Source of the DNA: Nitrosococcus wardiae
GTDB taxonomy: Bacteria; Pseudomonadota; Gammaproteobacteria; Nitrosococcales; Nitrosococcaceae
NCBI RefSeq assembly: GCF_004421105.1
Contig: NZ_CP038033.1
Span: forward strand, 3,367,659 to 3,431,658
Direction of reading: 5' to 3'
Length of the DNA stretch: 64,000 nt
Of the stretch, positions 1 through 7,833 are shown piece after piece; within the stretch, counting starts at the first letter, position 1, and the number at the start of each line of letters is the position of its first letter. The translations under genes and the position numbers were made by a program. The notes under the pieces were generated by a model, which saw only the letters and a list, made by a program, of their open reading frames with translations, did not search any database and was not told the origin of the DNA.

Positions 1-21
1 AGTCAACTCCCCGATTCGCGG

Positions 22-121
22 CGCGAACGCTTGGGCTCACCGGCAACCAAAAGCGGAGTGGCTTGTAGCGAAGCGGAAAGCCGCGTAGCTTTTGGCTGTC
101 CGGTGTAGCCCATTGTTAGAT
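22..121 (-). other. attC-like integron recombination site (attC-1)
   Basis: The site is an imperfect palindrome of about 100 bp. Read on the minus strand it opens with ATCTAAC (121-115), which fits the RYYYAAC box, and closes near AAGCGTTCGC (31-22), where the GTTRRRY box is degenerate. The arms pair as 33-37 with 107-111, 38-43 with 100-105 and 47-54 with 88-95, leaving T106 unpaired, as expected for extrahelical bases in folded attC sites. The TAA stop of the reverse transcriptase gene lies inside the ATCTAAC box, as in tightly packed gene cassettes. No integrase is visible in the window. Confidence 0.6.
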
Positions 122-1759
122 TTTATATTTGTCATCACTCAACACATCTTCAAGCTCAGGGATTGTTAGGCAACCGTTATTACCAGCCTCTTTTCTCGCT
201 CCTTCCAGAGCAATTCCTACTACGCTAGACTTCGAATCAATGATTGGACCGCCACTATTTCCTTCGCGAATAAGTGCATTAATTTCGAATTTTCTAACCA
301 AACTTTGTGTGTAAATTTTCGCAACCTTGGTATCGACCATAAAATAACTGTGTCCAGGTGCATATGCCGGAAAACCCAGAAGCTTAACATCCTGACCCAT
401 TTCTACATTATTTGCAGACCTCGAAACACTGTGTTTAGGTGGTTCTTTTCCTTCTTCAACCAGCAATGAACATATCGCAATATCTCTATGCGAGCATATC
501 CTTTCAACCCTCAACTTATATTTTACTGTTGAGTCGTCATGCTTGAATGCCTCAAGGTCTTCAAATATCTTGCCTTTTTCCGATACTACGTGAGCACAAG
601 TTACAATTCCAATATCTTCTAATTGGAATCCACTCCCTTGTGGAACCATAGCTTCGCCTTCCTCATTGTCATAACAAGCTTCAATTACCCATAATGCATT
701 TATTGCATTTTTCTCTGGGTCGCTAGGTACTTTAATTTTGAATTTGTGCTCATCCGTTACTAGGTCATTGAATTGAGTAGCCAATTTTATGTATATTGGA
801 TCTCGTTCCGTTTTGACACTTCTTAGAAAGGCGAGCTTGCCTTTCACAACATGCAAAAATGACTTTGGTTTCCCGGAAGCTCTATATCTTGTATCATATT
901 TTTCATTAAAATCCTTTTCTGCTAATTCATATCCATGCTTTCTCCACGCATGTAACATTGAAGACAATTGCCTAACATATTTTCGTCTTACATTTGTGAG
1001 TTCATTTACCGTAAGGCCTGTGACTTCCATTCTAGAAAGCCTGCTGCACAAGCGAACTTTGTCATAATTTATAAAAAATCCATTTTCTTCGATAATATGC
1101 GTTAAGGCATGACCAGGGGCTGCTTCGCCACCTCTTAATATAACTATTTCTTCTGGCAGCCTGCCTTTAGTGGTGGTAAATGAAAAGCTAATATCATCTG
1201 CATATCTCGTATACGTCCCATTTGTCATCTTCGCCAAACTTTGCAACTGCGTATCAAGCTTCCACGCGATCATGTTTGAAAGGATTGGTGAGGTTGGCGC
1301 ACCTTGTGGAAGTGAATTATCAAAACAACAGATTTGAGCGAGGATGGTCGCAATACTGTTATTAAAGTTGAAAGGCGATGACTTAAACAGGTTTCTTATT
1401 CTTCCGAAATGTATTGAACCAAAAAAGTTTGACAAATCAATATTGAATATGAATCTTTTATCTAAATGCCGTTCCGCGTTTGTGACGATACTTTTATTCT
1501 TGGCAAATCCATGTGCAGATGGTTTTGATGGATATATTTCGTAAAACAGCTCTTTTAATTCACTTTGAATTTTCTTTAATTTTTTTGAAGGAGAGGCAAT
1601 TTCCCTATGCCCGCCATTCTTTTTAGGTATTTGGAACTGATGGTATTTATATACGCCGTCAGTTTTATATATTATTTTAGTTAATTTGGCATAAGACATG
1701 CCAAACATACTGGCCAGCTCATTATGTGTAGTTATTTTTAGAAAATCTTCTTTATTCAT
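116..1759 (-). CDS. Retron-type reverse transcriptase fused to a trypsin-like serine protease
   Basis: This 547-residue protein has two parts. Residues 1-330 are a reverse transcriptase with the YADD catalytic motif (186-189), QGAPTSP (152-158) and two motifs typical of retron enzymes, NAERH (94-98, the NAxxH motif) and VTG (246-248). Residues 350-547 resemble a trypsin-like protease with a full apparent triad: His390 in TCAHVV, Asp426 in HRDIA and Ser502 in GNSGGP. In retrons the RT copies part of its own structured RNA into msDNA, and a fused or linked effector acts when phage disturb that complex. Here the protease would be the effector (inference). A matching msr-msd locus ends 7 nt before the start codon. 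The gene is more A+T-rich than the core genes, which fits transfer. Retron is near certain from the motifs; the target of the protease is unknown. Confidence 0.9.
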   Translation of the reverse strand: MNKEDFLKITTHNELASMFGMSYAKLTKIIYKTDGVYKYHQFQIPKKNGGHREIASPSKKLKKIQSELKELFYEIYPSKPSAHGFAKNKSIVTNAERHLDKRFIFNIDLSNFFGSIHFGRIRNLFKSSPFNFNNSIATILAQICCFDNSLPQGAPTSPILSNMIAWKLDTQLQSLAKMTNGTYTRYADDISFSFTTTKGRLPEEIVILRGGEAAPGHALTHIIEENGFFINYDKVRLCSRLSRMEVTGLTVNELTNVRRKYVRQLSSMLHAWRKHGYELAEKDFNEKYDTRYRASGKPKSFLHVVKGKLAFLRSVKTERDPIYIKLATQFNDLVTDEHKFKIKVPSDPEKNAINALWVIEACYDNEEGEAMVPQGSGFQLEDIGIVTCAHVVSEKGKIFEDLEAFKHDDSTVKYKLRVERICSHRDIAICSLLVEEGKEPPKHSVSRSANNVEMGQDVKLLGFPAYAPGHSYFMVDTKVAKIYTQSLVRKFEINALIREGNSGGPIIDSKSSVVGIALEGARKEAGNNGCLTIPELEDVLSDDKYKI

Positions 1760-1766
1760 AATAGGG

Positions 1767-1914
1767 TGGAAGGAGGTCTGGTAATTTCTCTTCTAAAACT
1801 GAGCGCATCCAGAGAGTCACAGTAACCATGGGCTCACGGTAAGCGTATAAGAGACACCTTTATTTGACCGCCGCAGATAGTCAGCGGAAATTAATTCCTC
1901 CAAACCTCCTTCCA
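1767..1914 (-). ncRNA. Retron msr-msd RNA locus with a1/a2 inverted repeats
   Basis: Perfect 11-nt inverted repeats TGGAAGGAGGT (1767-1777) and ACCTCCTTCCA (1904-1914) enclose about 126 nt immediately upstream of the retron RT on the same strand. Retron RNAs use such a1/a2 pairs to close the msr-msd transcript. Inside, on the minus strand, there is a hairpin with CCGC/GCGG arms near 1886-1870 and a weaker ACCGT/ATGGT stem in the msd half near 1840-1825. The 3' repeat ends 7 nt before the RT ATG, so RNA and RT are probably one transcript. The branching guanosine and msd boundaries cannot be fixed by eye. Confidence 0.8.
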
Positions 1915-1928
1915 TAACTCTTTTTTAA

Positions 1929-2010
1929 ATCTAACGCCTAAGTAAGTGGCCGGCCGCTGTTTGTCCGGTCCAAGCGCGCTTTTTGCGCGTGCTTGACTGC
2001 CTTGTTAGAA
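1929..2010 (-). other. attC-like integron recombination site (attC-2)
   Basis: This 82-bp imperfect palindrome reads on the minus strand from a TTCTAAC box (2010-2004) to GTTAGAT (1935-1929), a perfect GTTRRRY core preceded by TTAGGC as in many attC and VCR sites. Inner arms pair, for example AAGCGCGC around 1972-1979 with the GCGCG/GCTT stretch around 1985-1994, and GGCCGG with CCGGTCC. With attC-1 it defines a cassette of about 1.8 kb holding the retron RNA and RT in the usual orientation, with the attC at the 3' end of the gene. Confidence 0.6.
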
Positions 2011-2015
2011 GCTTT

Positions 2016-2222
2016 TTATTTACTAGGTGTTGCACAATTTCTTTTTTCATTCATTTGCTTGGAAAAATTGTACTCAACAACTTGTAGCATAATTCTTTGT
2101 TGATGATCTTCGTCTTTTGGGTACCATTTAACCCAGCTACCATCTTCTTTTTCAAGAACGTAATGCTCCAGGTTTTTAGATTTAAGAAGGCTTATTAGCA
2201 CTACTGTCCCATAAACTTTCAT
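2016..2222 (-). pseudogene. Short hypothetical ORF, probably a 3' gene remnant cut by the IS element
   Basis: An open frame of 68 codons starts at an ATG inside the left terminal repeat of the adjacent IS element, and its first eight or so residues (MKVYGTVV) are IS sequence. The remaining 59 residues, rich in Lys, Glu and Trp, are therefore more likely the tail of a gene interrupted by the IS than a genuine small gene, although a fusion product could still be expressed. It ends 5 nt from attC-2, where the end of a cassette gene would be expected. I do not recognise the protein. Confidence 0.5.
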
Positions 2223-3474
2223 GAAAACTGCACTGATGCCTGAAGAGATAGAACTTCCGGTTCTGGCGGATCGCCTCGCAGCAGTGCTTGAAGGTCGCGC
2301 CGCTCAAACAGATTGAGCTGGAGCAATCGAATCATCTGCTGAAGAGAGCAGTTTATTTTGCTGACGAACTTGAGATAAGCGAGCAACAAATAGGCACAAA
2401 GGGCGATCCAGAGTTGGGTCATGACCGCGTTTTTTGAGGTCCCCAAGAAACGCTTGATTTTTAGATTTTGTTTGATCCACTTAAAAAACAATTCGATCTG
2501 CCAGCGAGATTTATAGATTGCCGCGATAGTGCTGGCGGCAAGATGAAAGTGATTGGTGAGAAAGTAATACTGGATGTGGGTTTCGGTATCTTTGAATCCG
2601 ATGCGGCGTAGAGCGATGGGGCAGTTTTGGGCCTTGGCACCGGTCAGTTCGAGGGTCTGATCGCTCGTCAGGCCCTTGGATTTATCGACTTTACGGCGGT
2701 CAACCACGCGATAGCGGGCCTTTTTACGTTGGCGCGTGACAAAAAAGATGCCCTGGGTATGGAGTTGATGATACCAGGCATAATCAGTATAGCCCCGATC
2801 GAAGACCACGATACTGCCTTTGGGTAATGCCAAAGTACGGGCCACGGTGATATCATGGACTTTGCCGTCAGTGACGGTCATCAATGCAGGGAGCAGCCCG
2901 TCATGATCCAAGCCAAGGTGGAGTTTGACAGCGCCTTTGGTGGTGCGAAACCTGGCCCAAGGAAAGACGCTCAGACACAGATCGAGAGTAGAAGCGTCAA
3001 GTGAGTAGAGTTTGTTTTTGAACCGGAAACCGTGGCGGGGAGCGAGCCCTTGACAGCGGGAAAACAGTTTGGTGAATAACGCTTCGTACAGGGCATAGGG
3101 TTGTTTCTCATTGACCCGGGCCAGAGAGGAGCGGCTCACCGGCACGGCACCTAAAGGGTAGAGTTTTCTGGCCTGGGCAGACAGATTACTGACTACATCA
3201 CGCAAACTCGTGCGTCCTGATAGCTGTGCCAGGGCCATGGAAACAAATTGTGACCAACGGGTCATCTTGCGTAGTTTCCGGCCCTCGTGGTGTCGATTTG
3301 CCAGCACCTCGAATTCATGTCTCGGAACTAGTTTGAGTAGCTGAGAAAATACGGTATTATGATGCGCCAAGGCCTGAACTCCTTCTTGTTCTTCAATGAC
3401 TTGTCGTGATTTCATTGTATCAAAACAAGTGGGTTTTCAGGCCTTTTTCGTTAATTCTTAGTGGGACAGTAGTG
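2199..3474 (-). mobile_element. IS4-family insertion sequence, about 1.28 kb
   Basis: Terminal inverted repeats CACTACTGTCCCA (2199-2211) and TGGGACAGTAGTG (3462-3474) match perfectly over 13 bp and weakly beyond. They bracket one intact transposase gene on the minus strand. No target-site duplication is visible: the left flank ends CTTATTAG and the right flank begins ATTTATTC. The element sits between fragments of two different ORFs, which fits an IS-mediated deletion or recombination after insertion better than a simple insertion. Confidence 0.85.
2219..3415 (-). CDS. IS4-family DDE transposase
   Basis: This 398-residue transposase has an N-terminal DNA-binding region and an RNase H-like DDE domain: first Asp in YSLDAST, second Asp in VVFDRGY, and the Glu in the YREK signature (Tyr, Arg, Glu, Lys within YKSRWQIELFFKWIK). 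These features place it in the IS4 family. The frame is intact and fills the IS almost end to end, so the element may still be mobile. The stop codon overlaps the ATG of the neighbouring 68-codon remnant, which is a consequence of the IS end and not of an operon. Confidence 0.93.
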   Translation of the reverse strand: MKSRQVIEEQEGVQALAHHNTVFSQLLKLVPRHEFEVLANRHHEGRKLRKMTRWSQFVSMALAQLSGRTSLRDVVSNLSAQARKLYPLGAVPVSRSSLARVNEKQPYALYEALFTKLFSRCQGLAPRHGFRFKNKLYSLDASTLDLCLSVFPWARFRTTKGAVKLHLGLDHDGLLPALMTVTDGKVHDITVARTLALPKGSIVVFDRGYTDYAWYHQLHTQGIFFVTRQRKKARYRVVDRRKVDKSKGLTSDQTLELTGAKAQNCPIALRRIGFKDTETHIQYYFLTNHFHLAASTIAAIYKSRWQIELFFKWIKQNLKIKRFLGTSKNAVMTQLWIALCAYLLLAYLKFVSKINCSLQQMIRLLQLNLFERRDLQALLRGDPPEPEVLSLQASVQFS

Positions 3475-3858
3475 ATTTATTCCATATTTATGCCGCAACA
3501 ACTCAACTGTGAACACGTGCCGCCAAAGTAGTTGGTAAAAGACGTCAAGCTTGACCCCAGCATTCTCGAAAAAATTCAAAATGTTAGAATTAGAAATATA
3601 ATTCAAGGACAATGTCTCCGGTGGCAACTCGATAATATGATCTTCTAAATCAGATAATTGCCTAAGCAGCGCACTCTTTCCCACTCCTGTTCTGCCAGTG
3701 ATAACCCGCTTTGGGTCATCGCAGTCCCGCAAAATATGCAAATCACCAGTATCGACAAAACAACTCCTTAGATATTTCTGATCTTCCTCTGCATCCGCCG
3801 CACCAATGTTTATATGACGCTTAAAAACATATTCTGGCCTCACTTTAGTTTTTGCCAT
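3451..3858 (-). pseudogene. N-terminal fragment of a P-loop ATPase (Sll1717-like), truncated by the IS
   Basis: The frame encodes 135 residues with a Walker A motif, GRTGVGKSALLR, about 55 residues from the start, after a segment ending in a redox-neutral HILRDCD stretch. The last residues (HYCPTKN) come from the terminal repeat of the IS at 3474, so about 129 native residues remain. The start region resembles P-loop ATPases named for Sll1717, which are usually several hundred residues long and occur in defence islands (from memory). No Walker B or C-terminal portion is found beyond the IS, so the protein is presumably inactive. The name is tentative; the truncation is directly visible. Confidence 0.75.
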
Positions 3859-3950
3859 TTAAATATCTTCCTATGCAGATACGGCATCTTACTAATAGAC
3901 AATCTCAGTGTTATCGTGATAATAGGTAGATTAAAGAAAAAATATCGCTA

Positions 3951-5762
3951 TTATTTCTCCAAAATCAAACGTCCCCGCTCGGTGAGTTCCCGCCCTTTTG
4001 TTGTCAGGGAAATCGCTTCCAATTGGAGCAGGTAGGGTTCAATCATCTGGGTGATTTCTTCCCGTTCAACCGGAAGGAGCGAGACTAGTGCGCTTAATCC
4101 TCTAGGCCCGCTTTGTAGAGCTTTTAGATAAGTATGATCAAGTTGCCGTAGCCCATGGGTATCCACCCGCCAGCTCTCCGTGGATATCCGTTCCAGTCCC
4201 ATTTCATTGAGGGGGTATTGCTTTTCATCAAACAGATGGTGACTTAGCATTTCCTCGGCCCGTTGAATGGCAACCCGAGGATTTAACCGGCCCCGTTTAG
4301 CCAGCCCCACCAGGAAGGATTCTTCCACGGTTTTACCGGATTTTTGAAAAACCGGCTTAATGATGGCGGCCACCTCCTCCGCCGTATAGGGTACGAGGTC
4401 GATGATTCGAAATCGGCTGAGAAAGGGGCTGGGAAGCAATCCTGGAGTGGTCGTTGCCGCCAGCAAGGTGGCATTTTTAAAATCGCCCACTACTTTTTTG
4501 CCAACCGCCCGCTTCTCCTTGGGCTCAAACATATTCAAAAAGGCATCCGCATTGCGGCGCAATTCATGCACTTCATCGAGAAAGATCACCAGGGGAGGAT
4601 ATTCCAGCTTTTTGAGCCCGGATTCGGTGCCCACTTCAATAGGCTCTTGCCCATTTTTTTGCAGGGTTTGATTAATTCTCTCCAGAAGACTGTCCACATC
4701 CCGCACTGTCGTTGCAGGAACATCTACTAGAGGTAATCCCAAGGCTTTTGCCACCCGCCGAGCCAGTTCGGTTTTACCCAAACCGCCTGGTCCAGAAAAC
4801 ATTAAGTTGATCGGCATTGTTGGGGGATTGCTTTGTTTCAATGCCAAGGTGCACTCAATTTTTAATCGCCGCACCGCAGCGTAATTACCTATGTAGCCGG
4901 CAAACGCCGCCTCGATTTTCTCGGCGAACTCCGATTGCGTCCCGGAACTTTCCTTTTCTAAATCAGGGGTAACGCGAAAAATCTCCAGTCTTCCCGTCTC
5001 GAAAGCCGGCCCTTTAACGGCATTGAGCAGGTGCAAGTAAAATAACACCTGGGCAATTTGCAGTTCAATCTGTCCTTGCAAGCCAAACTTGTATTCCCAT
5101 ACCTCCGGGCGCCCCGTCTCCCCATTCAACATGACCGCATCCGGCTTGCCTCGAAGATGTAACCGCTGGCCTTTCCATTCAATCTCTCCTTCCATATAAC
5201 TTTCCGTGTCTAGAAAAAAGGCGCTGGGGGAAAAATGATCCGCATCCACACTCCCAAGTTTCTTGGCGATATCCCCCAACCAGAGCTTGATGCACTCCAC
5301 GGCCAAATCGGAACATTCAAATTTCTGGGGATCTCTCAACAACCCCGATCCTTGAATAAGGGGAAGCAATCGCCTTGAGAAAAGAATGCTCCAAAGATAA
5401 TCTACTCGCTGTTCTTCGTTATCCTTGACCAAGGCTTCCCGTAAAATCGGGGCGCCCTCGCGACGGAAAAATTTAACCGACTCGTGAATCCACTGGTGAG
5501 TCAGAAGGCCGGCTTCTTTAAAGGAGACGAAATTGCTTCGATTTATCCCATCAAGAGAGGCGGCAACTCGCTCTCGATAGCAAGGCAAAACAATTTCCAG
5601 AATTTGCTTGGCACGGCTGACCGTCAGGGAAGGAACTCCCCGTTTATTCTTAGCAGGAGGATGTTTGGCCACATGGGAAAAGAGCGCATCGAAAATAGGC
5701 GGTTCAATGTGAGCCCGAAGCTCCGGACCCAGTTCCAGGGATAAAAGCTGGGACTTAAGCAT
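3951..5762 (-). CDS. PD-(D/E)XK nuclease fused to a RuvB-like AAA+ ATPase with winged helix
   Basis: This 603-residue protein has three visible parts. Residues 1-180 are a helical N-terminus. Residues 185-250 carry a Cas4/RecB-like PD-(D/E)XK core: GKPDAV (205-210), EYK (223-225) and QIAQVLFYL (235-243), with all catalytic positions present. Residues 310-510 form a AAA+ domain with Walker A GPGGLGKT (324-331), Walker B FLDEVHE (394-400), sensor-like ATTTP, and an arginine finger in FLSRF. Residues 530-603 resemble the RuvB C-terminal winged helix (GPRGLSALVSLLP, then a GRELTERGR turn). A motor that moves or remodels DNA coupled to a nuclease is the natural reading. It is the last gene of a three-gene operon and overlaps its neighbour by 8 nt (ATGCTTAA). 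I know no named system with this exact gene set. Confidence 0.85.
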   Translation of the reverse strand: MLKSQLLSLELGPELRAHIEPPIFDALFSHVAKHPPAKNKRGVPSLTVSRAKQILEIVLPCYRERVAASLDGINRSNFVSFKEAGLLTHQWIHESVKFFRREGAPILREALVKDNEEQRVDYLWSILFSRRLLPLIQGSGLLRDPQKFECSDLAVECIKLWLGDIAKKLGSVDADHFSPSAFFLDTESYMEGEIEWKGQRLHLRGKPDAVMLNGETGRPEVWEYKFGLQGQIELQIAQVLFYLHLLNAVKGPAFETGRLEIFRVTPDLEKESSGTQSEFAEKIEAAFAGYIGNYAAVRRLKIECTLALKQSNPPTMPINLMFSGPGGLGKTELARRVAKALGLPLVDVPATTVRDVDSLLERINQTLQKNGQEPIEVGTESGLKKLEYPPLVIFLDEVHELRRNADAFLNMFEPKEKRAVGKKVVGDFKNATLLAATTTPGLLPSPFLSRFRIIDLVPYTAEEVAAIIKPVFQKSGKTVEESFLVGLAKRGRLNPRVAIQRAEEMLSHHLFDEKQYPLNEMGLERISTESWRVDTHGLRQLDHTYLKALQSGPRGLSALVSLLPVEREEITQMIEPYLLQLEAISLTTKGRELTERGRLILEK

Positions 5763-7833
5763 AGACCTCCTCCACAGACCAGATCAGGATCTGATTCTCC
5801 TCCACGGTGTCAACATCTTCCGGATAGCGCAATAAATCGTGGCAGAGAGGCTCCGAGGCAATGGCCTTCCTTAATTCTTCTGGCGTCACTTCCAAGTTAT
5901 GGATAGTTTTTAACCGGCGACGGAGGCGCTCAAAAATCAGCCAGCGGTCTGATTTCATGAGGGCTCTGACCGCACTCACTAAGTCCTGGGACGGCACTTG
6001 AATTTGGGCTTGAATTTGAGTAGGCATTGGCATGGGAGGGAGGGGCAGAGTTGAAGCGGAAACAGAAGCAGAATGGGGATTAACCAATGCCAAGATTTTT
6101 TTAGCCACTTGGCTCTGGGCAAGTGTTGGGATTTCCCCCAGACATTGTTTGATATTTTCAGGAGTTGGAGGCGGATCGGTATTCAAGCCCGCGAATTCTT
6201 GTTCCCGCAAGCTGGCTAGAACTTCTCCCAAGGCATAGGCGTCACCGATTTCCGGTCGTGGTAAATGGATAAAGATTTTATCTTTTTGAAATTCAGTCAG
6301 CCGCTGGCTCGTGACTTTTCCAGAGATAGGGACTTTACCGTCTCTAATAAGTACGCTTTCCCGAGGGAGAGGCATGACCTTTTTCATAAAATTGGGAAAC
6401 TGCGCCCCTTGGTGGATATGGTGACCCAGGAGGCGCACTTCACAGCCATCAATTTTTAAAAGGATATCTGTTCCCCGAAAATTTGCTTCAGAGGCCAGGG
6501 GTCCCAGGTGGGACTCAAATGCCCGCCCTTCTGCCGCGCAAAGCACTTCCAGAACTTCACAGAATCTATCGGCCAGGATGTCTTTGTTGATTTCCAGCTC
6601 GTTTTCATCAATCTTTGCCCGGGCCTTATCAAAGGCCGTCTCAATTTCCCCTCCCAACTTAACGGGCTTTTCCACTTGGCCACGGGTAACTGCCGAGTAC
6701 CTCGCCTTGGCCTGGCGTAAAAGTTGGCGTGGGTAAAGTGGCGCGCCCTCTACCAGTTCCCTCATATCTGTTTCCCCCAAAGGATAGAGGGGATTATTGA
6801 TACCCTGTGCTATTCTCAACCGCACCAATTCAGGTGTTGCCAGCCTGAGTTTTATCAGCGCCTCCTTTTCCTTAAGATCCCCCAAGGGTTGTAAGGCCAC
6901 CACAGGAAGGGGCTCTTCCAGTCGGTCCCGGAGAGCCGTGCTAAATTGGCTTTTCCAAAAATCGAATTTGTCATCTATCAAACTCACCACGAGATACCAG
7001 TGCTTGCTCTCGTCAATGAGGGCAAAGAACAAATGTTGAAAGGCATCGACAAGGGCGGGTTGGGTCATCAAATCAAGCTGGTCGAGAACCAGCACGATGG
7101 GGGTTCCCTTAGGGACTGTCGCCCGGCCCAGCCGGCTTAGAATTGGTAATTTCATTTCTTCAGGCAGGGGTTCCCTTTGCCCAATGGCGGCCAGTTCCTG
7201 ATCGATTAAATTCGTGGACCCGGCTAACCAACGAAAGGCCAATTCACTTCTTTCGGGATGGAGAATATGGGCCAGAATACGGGCCAGATCCGGCTCCTGG
7301 GGGAATTGTTGGGTGACCAGGTAGTGTTGGGCTTTAGAGAAAAACAGTTCCGGGTCTGCCTGGGCGGCTTCATGGAACTCATCTAGGGTGCCGTTAAACC
7401 GAAAACCATCCCTGAGCAGTTCATATAACAATCCATGGAGCTGGGTGTAAGGTTTGACTTCGCCATTTAGGCAAGGATGCTTTAAGCCGCCGATGACCTT
7501 GCTCAATACCCAACTTAAGATCCCCTCGGCACGGGTGGGCGGGTTAGAGGCAAACGTAAAAATGGCCTCATGCCCCATCCTCCGCCGCAAGCGAGAGAAC
7601 AGGTGGGATTTGCCAGAACCCCCGTTGCCGACCAAGAAACGAACCCGGGTATTGTGTCGAGGATCCTTTTTGACCTGAACAATATCATCGGTCAATGCCT
7701 TAAAAGGGCCTTGATTGATGGTTTCAATATCTTGAAAACCGTTCTCCTCTTCAGCCCAAATTTCATCTTCATTGACTGAGATGCTCAGGAAGGGATTAAT
7801 AAAGCGGAATTGCTCATTCATGGCAGCTCCCAT
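5755..7833 (-). CDS. Large P-loop ATPase of unknown family, operon partner
   Basis: The product is about 692 residues. Walker A GNGGSGKSH lies near residue 70, after a conserved-looking NPF stretch, and Walker B IVLVLDQLD near residue 255, a layout like ORC/STAND-type or KAP-type ATPases. Residues 400-560 show no domain I can name. A Pro/Gln/Met-rich linker (about 590-620) precedes a C-terminal segment (about 625-692) that looks helical, perhaps a winged helix. An upstream TTG at 7836 is possible, but the ATG at 7833 overlaps the previous stop as TGATG, which suggests coupled translation. No transmembrane segment is seen. ATPase identity is sure; the function is unknown, and a sensor or loader for the nuclease-motor protein is inference. 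Confidence 0.85.
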   Translation of the reverse strand: MGAAMNEQFRFINPFLSISVNEDEIWAEEENGFQDIETINQGPFKALTDDIVQVKKDPRHNTRVRFLVGNGGSGKSHLFSRLRRRMGHEAIFTFASNPPTRAEGILSWVLSKVIGGLKHPCLNGEVKPYTQLHGLLYELLRDGFRFNGTLDEFHEAAQADPELFFSKAQHYLVTQQFPQEPDLARILAHILHPERSELAFRWLAGSTNLIDQELAAIGQREPLPEEMKLPILSRLGRATVPKGTPIVLVLDQLDLMTQPALVDAFQHLFFALIDESKHWYLVVSLIDDKFDFWKSQFSTALRDRLEEPLPVVALQPLGDLKEKEALIKLRLATPELVRLRIAQGINNPLYPLGETDMRELVEGAPLYPRQLLRQAKARYSAVTRGQVEKPVKLGGEIETAFDKARAKIDENELEINKDILADRFCEVLEVLCAAEGRAFESHLGPLASEANFRGTDILLKIDGCEVRLLGHHIHQGAQFPNFMKKVMPLPRESVLIRDGKVPISGKVTSQRLTEFQKDKIFIHLPRPEIGDAYALGEVLASLREQEFAGLNTDPPPTPENIKQCLGEIPTLAQSQVAKKILALVNPHSASVSASTLPLPPMPMPTQIQAQIQVPSQDLVSAVRALMKSDRWLIFERLRRRLKTIHNLEVTPEELRKAIASEPLCHDLLRYPEDVDTVEENQILIWSVEEVYA

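Noticed and set aside
2199-3474. Target-site duplication of the IS4 element
   Set aside because: The bases next to the two ends (CTTATTAG and ATTTATTC) do not repeat at any reasonable offset.
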